Source: Candidatus Trichorickettsia mobilis
GTDB taxonomy: Bacteria > Pseudomonadota > Alphaproteobacteria > Rickettsiales > Rickettsiaceae
Reading direction: 5' to 3'
Length of the DNA: 64,000 bases
Assembly: GCF_034366785.1 (NCBI RefSeq)
Contig: NZ_CP112932.1
Location: 1,339,771-1,403,770 of the forward strand
Shown here one piece after another: positions 35,343 through 42,831 of the stretch. The notes under the pieces were generated by a model. The model made no database searches and was not told where the DNA came from. It was given only the letters and a program-made list of their open reading frames with translations. The position numbers were made by a program, and so were the translations under genes. Positions within the stretch are counted from its first letter, which is position 1, and the number at the start of each line of letters is the position of its first letter.

Positions 35343-35490
35343 ATGGTGCTTTGTACCCACCATAATCACACTAGCTTGTTCCGAGCTATTAATGCGGACT
35401 CCTTTAGTCGGGAGTCCTGTTACTATACAATAGTGCCTTTGGCATAAAGGTAGCAGGGCATGAGTGTGATCATGGGTATAAGCTCCCGGC
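35343..35490 (+). ncRNA. Candidate structured leader RNA or small RNA with alternative pairing
   Basis: About 150 nt fold convincingly by eye. A closing helix pairs ATCACACT (35365-35372) with AGTGTGAT (35463-35470), and CAT/ATG next to it extends the helix. Inside are hairpins AGCT/AGCT (35373-35387), GGACTCC/GGAGTCC (35396-35417), ACTA/TAGT (35422-35434) and CCTTT/AAAGG (35436-35450). Outside, ATGGTG (35343-35348) can pair with CACCAT (35358-35363), which competes with the outer part of the closing helix. The layout is a multibranched junction directly behind a promoter and before a strong RBS. It fits a cis-regulatory leader or a stable small RNA. It does not show the SRP RNA or tmRNA motifs. 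No known family is claimed. Confidence 0.5.
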
Positions 35491-35526
35491 ATCAAATCTA
35501 TTGATTTTAAAAAGGAGTCTTAAGTC

Positions 35527-35682
35527 ATGGAACATAATTTTATTACTATCTTTGCCAGTTGTGCTGACTGGATTAAAGCAACTATTATCATCAGCAGTGG
35601 ACTAACATTAGTTAGCATTTTTTATTTAATCAAACAAACCATTATTGAATCAATAAAATTAACTAAAACTAGTAAATATTGA
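35527..35682 (+). CDS. 51-residue single-span membrane protein
   Basis: The short frame begins MEHNFITIFASCADWIKATI, continues with the hydrophobic IIISSGLTLVSIFYLI and ends in a basic tail (KQTIIESIKLTKTSKY). One helix with a positive C-terminus suggests an N-out, C-in orientation. AAAGGAG at 35511-35517 with 9-bp spacing is the best ribosome binding site in the region, and a promoter and structured leader precede it. I do not recognise a family. It could be a small regulatory membrane protein or a small toxin-type peptide. No partner gene is adjacent. Confidence 0.6.
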   Translation: MEHNFITIFASCADWIKATIIISSGLTLVSIFYLIKQTIIESIKLTKTSKY

Positions 35683-35787
35683 TAATAAATATTATTTATA
35701 GCGTTTGAAATATCTTGTGTAACTATAAATAATATTCTATCTAGCTAAAAAATAATCATAAACAAGAAGTTATCTGACTCTCCCGAA

Positions 35788-35920
35788 GTCATCCTGAACT
35801 TGTTTCAGGATCTTATGCAGTTCTGACGAGATCCCGAAACAACCCTGAAACAAGTTCAGGGCATGGTTCGGGATGACGTCGTATATCGGGATGACGTTGT
35901 GTGTGTTCGTTCGGGATGAC
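35788..35920. repeat. GTCATCCTGAAC / CGGGATGAC repeat cluster
   Basis: A hairpin GTCATCCTGAACTTGTTTCA is followed by several CCCGAAACAA, GTTCAGGGCATG and CGGGATGAC units, both direct and inverted. It is the same family as 24787-24852 and the interior of 58008-58253. It fills most of the gap between the small membrane gene and the damaged GIY-YIG gene. Confidence 0.7.
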
Positions 35921-35940
35921 CTCTGTGTTCATGATAACTA

Positions 35941-36225
35941 TTAATGTGTCATTTCCAGCTCATGCCAATCTGGATTAATAGACTCAATTAAATTTATTTT
36001 CCAATCACGATGCCAATTTTTTAATTGTTTTTCACGGATGATTGCTTCTCGTGGTATTTGAAACTCTTCAACATATACTAATCGATCAAGATTATATTTT
36101 TGGCTAAAACCTTTTATTATTTTTTGTTTATGCTCAAAAATTCTTCTTGCAATGTCATTAGTTACACCAACATATAAAATACCTCGTGGTTTATTAGTAA
36201 TTATATAGACATAGTTATAGTCTAT
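35941..36225 (-). pseudogene. GIY-YIG nuclease lacking a proper start, coupled to alaS
   Basis: The minus frame reads IDYNYVYIITNKPRGILYVG, then VTNDIARRIFEHKQKIIKGF and REKQLKNWHRDWKINLIESI: a complete GIY-YIG domain and a paralogue of 19464-19751. It has no ATG, GTG or TTG at its front. The frame opens right after the alaS TGA as ACC ATA GAC. An ATG overlapping the alaS stop (ATGA at 36232) runs in the next frame as ATG AAC CAT; removing one C gives ATG AAC ATA GAC TAT and joins it to the domain. A one-base insertion is therefore the simplest explanation. Translation from ATA or a sequencing error are alternatives. Confidence 0.7.
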
Positions 36226-36228
36226 GGT

Positions 36229-38892
36229 TCATAATATTTTTAAAATTTCTACTATCTTTTCCTTCAGTACCGGTAATTTACTAGTGTCAATTCCTCCTGC
36301 CTGAGCTATGCCAGCTTGGCCACCACCACCATTACCACCAAGGAAAATTGAAATTTCTTTTGCAATATTACCAGCATGCAGCTTAGTGCTAAGCTCTTTG
36401 CTAATCGCTACTGTAATTGCAATTTTATCGTCTGTATTACTACTAATATATACTACAACTAAATTTTCTCCCTTGACTATAATTCTCTCTAGAGCTAACC
36501 TAATTAATTTGGCATCAACATTCTGTACTAATCTATAAATTAGTCTAATGTCTTTTACTAAAGTAGTTTGTGCCGTTATTTCTTCTTGAGTTAAATCAAG
36601 TGCAGAAATTTTGAATTCTAATAACTCTTGTTCTAATTGTTTATGCACAAGATTTAGTGCATTAATTTTAGCGATTAGTTCGGTTTTTGGGGTTTTTAGC
36701 TGAGAAGAAATCAGGTTAATTGTATGTTCATTTTGTCTAGCAAGCTCTAAAGCAAACTTACCGCAGACTGCTTCAATTCTTCTGACTCCAGCGGCAATAG
36801 CGCTCTCGGCAACAATTTTAAATGCTCCAATGTCACCGGTACGTGCTACATGCAAACCGCCACAGAGCTCAAGAGAATATGCTCTACCTTCATGATTAAT
36901 ATTACCACCCATCGACACTACTCTTACTTCATCGTCGTATTTTTCTCCAAATAATGCCATGGCGCCAGCATTAATCGCCTGGTCAGTGGACATTAATACA
37001 GTGTTAACTGTTGAATTTTCGATGATTATTTCATTCACTCGATCTTCTATTTGTTCTATTTGTTCTTGGGTTAGTGCTTTTGGATGACTAATATCAAATC
37101 TTAAACGATTGTGAGCTACTAAAGATCCTTTCTGAGTTACATGTTTACCGATTAATTCATGTAATACTGCATGCAGAATATGAGTAGCAGAATGATGAGC
37201 ACGTAAATTCTTACGATAAATTTTATCTATACTAAGTTTTACTATATCACCAATATTAATTTTACCTTCTTCAAGCACACAAATATGAGCATGAATACTG
37301 CCAAGATATTTTACAGTATTTAAGACTTTTACCTTAGCTGTAGCTGATTCTATAAGTCCGATGTCGCCAAGTTGACCTCCGGATTCAGCATAAAATGGTG
37401 TTTGATTGGTTAGTAGAATAAATTTTTGATTAGACTCATTAATTGAATCCAGCAATATATTCTCCTGTAATAGCGCAATAATTTTTGCCGAAGCATTGTC
37501 AAAAGCATATCCCAGGAATTCAGTACTACCAAATTCAGACTTAAGATCAAACCATATATTATCAATCTTATCTTCACCACTGCCAGACCATGCTGCTCTT
37601 GCTCGCTGCTTTTGTTCCTGCATTTTATTATTAAAGCCGGCAAGATCAACAGCAATAGCCTTTTTCTTTAGGATGTCTTCAGTTAAATCTAGTGGAAAGC
37701 CATAAGTATCATATAGCTTGAACGCTACCTCACCTGAAAGTGTTCCGCCAGTATTAATTGATAAGGTTTCATCGTCAAGCAGCTTTAAGCCGCGCTCTAG
37801 AGTGGCTTTAAAACGTATTTCCTCTTCATATAAAATATCACTGATAAAATTCTCGGCTCGTTTAAGTTCAGGATAAGCTTCACCCATTAAACTTATTAAT
37901 TTTGGTAATAATTTATATATTAATGGATCAATCGCGCCTAATAAATGTGCATGTCTCATACTTCGACGCATGATCCGCCTGAGTACATATCCTCGACCTT
38001 CATTTGACGGCATTACACCGTCAGCAATTAAAAAAGCACAAGAACGTAGATGATCGGCAATAACTCTAAAAGAGAATCGGTCATCACCATGAGCCTTAAC
38101 TGATACTAGCTGTTCTATTGATTCTATAATTTCTTGAAATAAATCTATATCATAATTATCGTGTACATTTTGCAAGACAGCGGCAATTCGCTCTAACCCC
38201 ATGCCAGTATCAATTGATTTTTTTGGTAGTTCAATGCGAGTATTCTGATCAATTTGCTCAAATTGCATAAATACCATATTCCAGATCTCAATATAACGAT
38301 CTCCATCTGCTTCAGCAGTTCCCGGTAATCCACCTTTTATATGTTCACCATGATCATAAAAAATCTCTGAACATGGACCGCATGGACCAGTGTCGCCCAT
38401 CGACCAGAAATTGTCCGTAGTGTTAATTCTGATAATACGATCATCATTAAATCCGGATATTTTTTGCCAATAATGTGCAGCTTCATCGTCAGTATGGTAG
38501 ATAGTGACATATAATTTATCTTTTTTGAGACCAAACTCTTTAGTAAGTAATTGCCAAGCGTAATAGATTGCTTCTTCTTTAAAATAGTCGCCAAAAGAAA
38601 AATTGCCGAGCATTTCAAAGAAAGTATGATGTCTGGCAGTATAGCCGACATTATCTAAGTCATTATGTTTTCCTCCAGCTCTAACTGATTTCTGACTGCT
38701 GGTTGCGCGTGTATAGCTTCTATTTTCTTGGCCAGTGAAAACATTTTTAAATTGAACCATTCCAGAGTTAACAAACATTAAACTGGGATCGTTATGAGGA
38801 ATTAATGGACTTGCCGCAACATGGGTGTGATTATTTTTTATAAAATAATCAAGAAATAATTTTCTGATCTCAGCAGTGGTGGGCTTAAACAT
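36229..38892 (-). CDS. alaS: Alanyl-tRNA synthetase
   Basis: The 887-residue class II synthetase charges and edits tRNA-Ala. Its order is normal: catalytic domain from the N-terminus (RKLFLDYFIKNNHTHVAASP, FVNSGMVQFKNVFTG, DTGPCGPCSEIFYDHG), a tRNA-binding middle, an editing domain near 560-700 with HHSATHILHAVL and SLELCGGLHVARTGDIG, and the C-terminal DHHA1 domain with GGNGGGGQAGIAQAGG. The length is close to E. coli (876). The zinc-type motif HSATH and CGGLH are intact. It is a single gene followed immediately by a damaged GIY-YIG gene in the same frame, separated by one stop codon. Confidence 0.96.
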   Translation of the reverse strand: MFKPTTAEIRKLFLDYFIKNNHTHVAASPLIPHNDPSLMFVNSGMVQFKNVFTGQENRSYTRATSSQKSVRAGGKHNDLDNVGYTARHHTFFEMLGNFSFGDYFKEEAIYYAWQLLTKEFGLKKDKLYVTIYHTDDEAAHYWQKISGFNDDRIIRINTTDNFWSMGDTGPCGPCSEIFYDHGEHIKGGLPGTAEADGDRYIEIWNMVFMQFEQIDQNTRIELPKKSIDTGMGLERIAAVLQNVHDNYDIDLFQEIIESIEQLVSVKAHGDDRFSFRVIADHLRSCAFLIADGVMPSNEGRGYVLRRIMRRSMRHAHLLGAIDPLIYKLLPKLISLMGEAYPELKRAENFISDILYEEEIRFKATLERGLKLLDDETLSINTGGTLSGEVAFKLYDTYGFPLDLTEDILKKKAIAVDLAGFNNKMQEQKQRARAAWSGSGEDKIDNIWFDLKSEFGSTEFLGYAFDNASAKIIALLQENILLDSINESNQKFILLTNQTPFYAESGGQLGDIGLIESATAKVKVLNTVKYLGSIHAHICVLEEGKINIGDIVKLSIDKIYRKNLRAHHSATHILHAVLHELIGKHVTQKGSLVAHNRLRFDISHPKALTQEQIEQIEDRVNEIIIENSTVNTVLMSTDQAINAGAMALFGEKYDDEVRVVSMGGNINHEGRAYSLELCGGLHVARTGDIGAFKIVAESAIAAGVRRIEAVCGKFALELARQNEHTINLISSQLKTPKTELIAKINALNLVHKQLEQELLEFKISALDLTQEEITAQTTLVKDIRLIYRLVQNVDAKLIRLALERIIVKGENLVVVYISSNTDDKIAITVAISKELSTKLHAGNIAKEISIFLGGNGGGGQAGIAQAGGIDTSKLPVLKEKIVEILKIL

Positions 38893-39057
38893 TGTGTTAC
38901 AAGTTGTTTATTGGAAATAGATATTTATAGCGTAATTTTGAATTGCGTGCAATTATGAACTCACTGAGAGTTTCTATTACATATAAACTATAGAAATAAA
39001 TAATCATAAATTAGCAAGTAATGATAAGATAATCTAGTTAATCGACTTAAGTTAGTT

Positions 39058-40596
39058 ATGACTAAATTCAAACAACCAAAAACTCGAGTATTTGCTAATT
39101 TATTGCATAATACTTTTTATCGAAAAACGGTAATTATTTTGATTGGCAACAAAGGAATGTTTTTGGGGGCAATTAATAATAATAAAATAATTGATCACCT
39201 GTTTATTTCGACGGGAGACCAGGAAGAACTAGAGAAGTATACAAATTTTTTACAAAAATTTAAAGGATATTATATATTTTTTTTGTTAGATAATAATGAA
39301 TGTGCTTTGCATCATGAATTGGTTCCAGTTTTTCAATCAATAGTTAAAGCTAATCCAGTCGAGGAATTTATCAAGGAACATTTTTCCGAAGAAGATATTG
39401 TCGCATATAATGTTTATAGTATTACTACCAAAACTAGTGAAAATTGGGCGGTAGTTCTTGCTTCTCAAACTTACCAACCACCATTAAGTAAAATACTTAG
39501 CTATATTCTGGAGAATTCATTAAAATTTGGTGGTATTTATTTTCTGAACTTAGAATTAAAAACTATTATAGATAGGGTTTTAAAAATTACCGGTAATACT
39601 GATTGTAATAATAATTTGCAGATTTTTGTTTCAATACTGAATGCTAGTAGTATTAAATGTGTGGTTAAACATCATGGTAATATAATCTCTGTTAAGAGTG
39701 TAGATTATCCTGTTGACAAGTCGTGGGAATATGTGCAAGGGATTATCGAGCATGAAGTAAGCGATTGTTTAATTTTACATAAAAATTATATCAATAGTAA
39801 TGAGCTTAATGCTTGTGTTATTTTTTTAGTGAATAAAGAGCTGCAATTATTATTGCAACAGTCAGCTTTTAATGCTCATCGAATAGTTTGCTTGACTGAG
39901 CAGGATATCTTTAAAAACGCAGCAGATAGCACGCTGCTTTTGGATTCGGTTATTGTAAAATTATTTGCCGAACGAAAAAGCTTTTTAGGGTTGAATAGTA
40001 AAATCAGAGCAGTAATCCAGCTTGATTTGGTTAATAAATGGATGTTTAAGCCTTTTATTGGTGGAGTAATAACTTTAATATTGTTGTTAATTGGTATAAA
40101 AATGGAAACCCAGTTAAATCAGAAGCAGATGACAGTTTTAAATGATAAATATCACAAAATAGCGTGGGAATATAGAACAATCAAACAAAAATATCCTGAT
40201 ATCAAAGATGTTACCAATCTAGCTGATTTGTATAGTTTTGATAAATTATTAAAGATACCTGTATTGACTCCATTTGATTTATTAAAACAATTATTAAATA
40301 ATTTATCAGATGCAAAAGTACATTTAAATAAAATTAGTTGGCAATTAAATGATTATGATAACATAATTTCACCTAAACAATCTATGCAAGTAGAGATATC
40401 AATGAAATTCATTAATAATGATTCTTCGATCATAGAATCATTATCTGCGTTTAACGAATATATATCTAATCTACGGAAAAGGTTTAGTGGTTTTGATATT
40501 AGCTATACGCGCTCCACTGATAAAATTACCAATTTGTTTGGTAATATTGTAATGCCTGTAACAATTATAATTTCAGGATCAGATGGATCAAGATAA
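39058..40596 (+). CDS. Bitopic membrane protein, possibly GspL/PilN-like
   Basis: This 512-residue protein has one membrane helix at about 331-348 (PFIGGVITLILLLIG), so about 330 residues face the cytosol and 160 the periplasm. The cytosolic part has alternating short strands and helices and could be an actin-like fold like that of GspL or PilM, but no clear phosphate motif is visible. After the helix comes a coiled segment (METQLNQKQMTVLNDKYHKI) and a small alpha/beta region (AKVHLNKISWQLNDYD, QVEISMKFI), as in GspL/PilN. The next gene, overlapping by 14 bp, has GspM/PilO-like topology. The call rests on topology and pairing, not on recognised motifs. No secretin, ATPase or pilin genes are in this window. 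Confidence 0.4.
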   Translation: MTKFKQPKTRVFANLLHNTFYRKTVIILIGNKGMFLGAINNNKIIDHLFISTGDQEELEKYTNFLQKFKGYYIFFLLDNNECALHHELVPVFQSIVKANPVEEFIKEHFSEEDIVAYNVYSITTKTSENWAVVLASQTYQPPLSKILSYILENSLKFGGIYFLNLELKTIIDRVLKITGNTDCNNNLQIFVSILNASSIKCVVKHHGNIISVKSVDYPVDKSWEYVQGIIEHEVSDCLILHKNYINSNELNACVIFLVNKELQLLLQQSAFNAHRIVCLTEQDIFKNAADSTLLLDSVIVKLFAERKSFLGLNSKIRAVIQLDLVNKWMFKPFIGGVITLILLLIGIKMETQLNQKQMTVLNDKYHKIAWEYRTIKQKYPDIKDVTNLADLYSFDKLLKIPVLTPFDLLKQLLNNLSDAKVHLNKISWQLNDYDNIISPKQSMQVEISMKFINNDSSIIESLSAFNEYISNLRKRFSGFDISYTRSTDKITNLFGNIVMPVTIIISGSDGSR

Positions 40597-41233
40597 AACT
40601 TTGGAAAGGTTCGTAGTTTATTTAAAAAATATTATTTTTTTTAAATTCATTATGTATTTTTTATCTATAGGTATACTAGTATGGCTGTTACAAATTTTTG
40701 AAGATGATCTTATACAATCAGTAGAGTGGCTCAATAAAGCGCGCCGATCTTTATATAATGCTACTGCTAAATTAGCATCTATTATGGATTCTGACGATAA
40801 AATATTAGAGGCTTACCATTTATATGAAGATATATTAACAACGTCAGATAAACAACGTTGTGATTCAAGGCTAAAATTAGTGAAAAATTTACGGGATTTA
40901 GCGGATAAATATAATTTAGTGGATCCAGTTAACATTAAGATGTCGCAATCATTCCAGAGAAATGTTGATCAATCTATAGGTGATAAAATTAAAGTAAAGA
41001 ATTATGATTTACAAATCCAGTTTGCTGCTCCTGATTTTAACGTAGTTCTGGCTTTGATCAGCGAAGCATATACTTTATTACCTGATCATAGTATGACTTT
41101 ATTTTTAGAAGCGCAAGAGCAGGAGGTGTTAACTCCTTCGTTAATAGCTAGGTTAACATCAGAAAGATATCCTGATCTGATCAACACAGTGTTTAATGTT
41201 CGTATTCGAGAAGTTACTGTTAAGAAACGATGA
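40583..41233 (+). CDS. Small bitopic protein, possibly GspM/PilO-like
   Basis: This 216-residue protein has a short cytosolic N-terminus, a membrane helix at about residues 17-36 (FKFIMYFLSIGILVWLLQIF), a helical and probably coiled stretch (WLNKARRSLYNATAKLASIM), then a C-terminal alpha/beta region (YDLQIQFAAPDFNVVLALIS, VFNVRIREVTVKK) suggestive of the ferredoxin-like fold of GspM/PilO. The ATG overlaps the previous stop by 14 bp, so the two are co-translated. Alone this would be a weak call; as a pair with the preceding gene it is plausible. It could equally be a lineage-specific membrane protein. Confidence 0.4.
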   Translation: MDQDKTLERFVVYLKNIIFFKFIMYFLSIGILVWLLQIFEDDLIQSVEWLNKARRSLYNATAKLASIMDSDDKILEAYHLYEDILTTSDKQRCDSRLKLVKNLRDLADKYNLVDPVNIKMSQSFQRNVDQSIGDKIKVKNYDLQIQFAAPDFNVVLALISEAYTLLPDHSMTLFLEAQEQEVLTPSLIARLTSERYPDLINTVFNVRIREVTVKKR

Positions 41234-41237
41234 TTTT

Positions 41238-42302
41238 ATGACTAATATTCAATTAAATATTAATAATACAATACAAATTTTTCAAACATCTATTATTCAA
41301 CAGTTAGCTAGTAATTTAACTGAGCCGACATGTGCTACTCTTGCGAATATGTTGGCTATGGATTATACCTCAAGGCTAGAGAGTACGATCAATGTACAAG
41401 ATCATCTTGAGGCTTGTATTAATAAATTAAAAAATTTTCTTGAACAGAAAGTAATAGCTGATGACAGTTTTTCTATGGCACTAACATTGTTTACCGTAGC
41501 GATAGCGCCGGAGCAAATAAACTATCAGGATAAAAACAATATATTAGAGCAAGATCAATCGCAGGACGCGGTGGTAGATGTAGTAATTGATTCACATTTT
41601 ACTGAATTTAATTCTAAAGATATGGGAAAAGTTAAAGCTGCTCTACGTAATTTATTACGAGATAATGGAAAAAAAATATTAGACTATATTAATGCTGAAC
41701 CACAACTGTTCTTAGTAATAATAAATGGCTCTATTGCTAAACATAAAACTGAAGAAGAGATTAATAAATATATTAGAGCGCAGGTTAATAAGATTTTAGA
41801 TAAAGCTATTAATTTTAATAAAAGAAGAAATATTTTCAAACAAAAAGCTAGCAGAATTACGACTGCGGTTTGTACTGTTGGTGCAGTGGTTGGTAGCTCT
41901 TTAACAGGTGGGGCTGCGATGCCAATGATAGTTATGGCAGCAACTATGGTATCGATGAAATTTGCACCAAAACTCGGTGAAAATATAGGGCAAACAATAC
42001 TAAATTTTAATAACAGTACTAGGTCTAGCTTTAATGAAATAAGCAGAATAAAAGCAGAATTATTGCAAAATGATCGGCAAAGAATTACTGTCCAGAAAGA
42101 ACAAGAAGTAGAAATTAAGCAATTTAAAACAACCGAGCCTGATTTAATAAAAAAACATGATCAAAAACTGCAGACAATAAAGGAAACTCTTGCTGAGTAC
42201 AAGGCTCATGATTCGGAAGTAAAAGAGAAAAATTTTCAGGAGCAACTAAGTGAGAATAAAGAGATAGCTAAGAGTAAAGATAAAGGAGGGATGTCAACTT
42301 AA
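41238..42302 (+). CDS. Uncharacterised 354-residue protein with a hydrophobic Gly/Ala hairpin
   Basis: I do not recognise this protein. I chose the ATG at 41238, four bases after the preceding stop; the frame also opens earlier at 41196. The first 200 residues are helical and acidic. At about 215-250 is a hydrophobic small-residue segment (ITTAVCTVGAVVGSSLTGGA, then MPMIVMAATMVSMKF) that may form a membrane hairpin. The last 90 residues form a long charged coiled coil (VQKEQEVEIKQFKTTEPDLI, DQKLQTIKETLAEYKAH). It ends the three-gene run with the GspL/M-like pair. A protein that inserts in a membrane and then presents a coiled coil could be structural or an effector; the sequence does not decide. 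Confidence 0.5.
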   Translation: MTNIQLNINNTIQIFQTSIIQQLASNLTEPTCATLANMLAMDYTSRLESTINVQDHLEACINKLKNFLEQKVIADDSFSMALTLFTVAIAPEQINYQDKNNILEQDQSQDAVVDVVIDSHFTEFNSKDMGKVKAALRNLLRDNGKKILDYINAEPQLFLVIINGSIAKHKTEEEINKYIRAQVNKILDKAINFNKRRNIFKQKASRITTAVCTVGAVVGSSLTGGAAMPMIVMAATMVSMKFAPKLGENIGQTILNFNNSTRSSFNEISRIKAELLQNDRQRITVQKEQEVEIKQFKTTEPDLIKKHDQKLQTIKETLAEYKAHDSEVKEKNFQEQLSENKEIAKSKDKGGMST

Positions 42303-42332
42303 AGGAAGATACCAGATAAAAAATTTAGTAAT

Positions 42333-42421
42333 GTCATTGCGAGGAGCAGTAGCAACAAGCAATCTAGTAAATGAGTAATTATAAACTTGATGGCTTCTAG
42401 CATAAATGCTCTCGCAATGAC
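42333..42421. repeat. GTCATTGCGAG hairpin element
   Basis: Arms GTCATTGCGAGGAGC (42333-42347) and GCTCTCGCAATGAC (42408-42421) enclose about 60 bp containing GCAATCTAGTA. It belongs to the family seen at 26446 and 55787. The remaining gap to 42831 (about 410 bp) is AT-rich, with no gene seen; it presumably carries the promoter of the orphan-chitinase pair. Confidence 0.65.
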
Positions 42422-42831
42422 GGCAAGAACTGGCCTTTATGATTTTAATAAAATATTTTAATTAGTAACTCGCGTTAAATAGTAAATCTATATTGTTATT
42501 ACTTGGATTGTATTTTAATATAATAACAATTACAAAAATATAAAAAATAACAATTTTGCGTTGTTTTTTATATCTTAACTAATTTTTAGTACAATTTTGT
42601 TAAGGTATTTAGTCACTAAAATAGAAAGCGCAGTATAACAATTTTATTAATTGTATCTTTTGTTTTTAATAAAAATGATGGATTTTAATTTTAATAAGCA
42701 TTATAATTCCTATGGTATTTCAAAAAACTTACTTCAATAATGAAATAGAGAAGTTTGGGTAGTATACAACAGTCTAAAGAATGGTGTGCAAAGCATGCAA
42801 AGTAGCTAATATTTCGTGGAGAACGTAAAAC

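Noticed and set aside
35343-35447. 34-residue leader peptide frame with three His codons, suggesting an attenuator
   Set aside because: The predicted transcript begins at about its first codon, it has no RBS, and its codons coincide with the stems of the folded leader.
35343-35490. Identity as SRP RNA, 6S RNA or tmRNA
   Set aside because: The conserved SRP tetraloop/asymmetric loop segment and tmRNA tag and tRNA-like ends are absent, and the fold is a junction of hairpins rather than the rod of 6S RNA.
38337-38651. 104-residue minus-strand frame inside alaS
   Set aside because: It overlaps the conserved catalytic domain of alaS in another frame and is a shadow.
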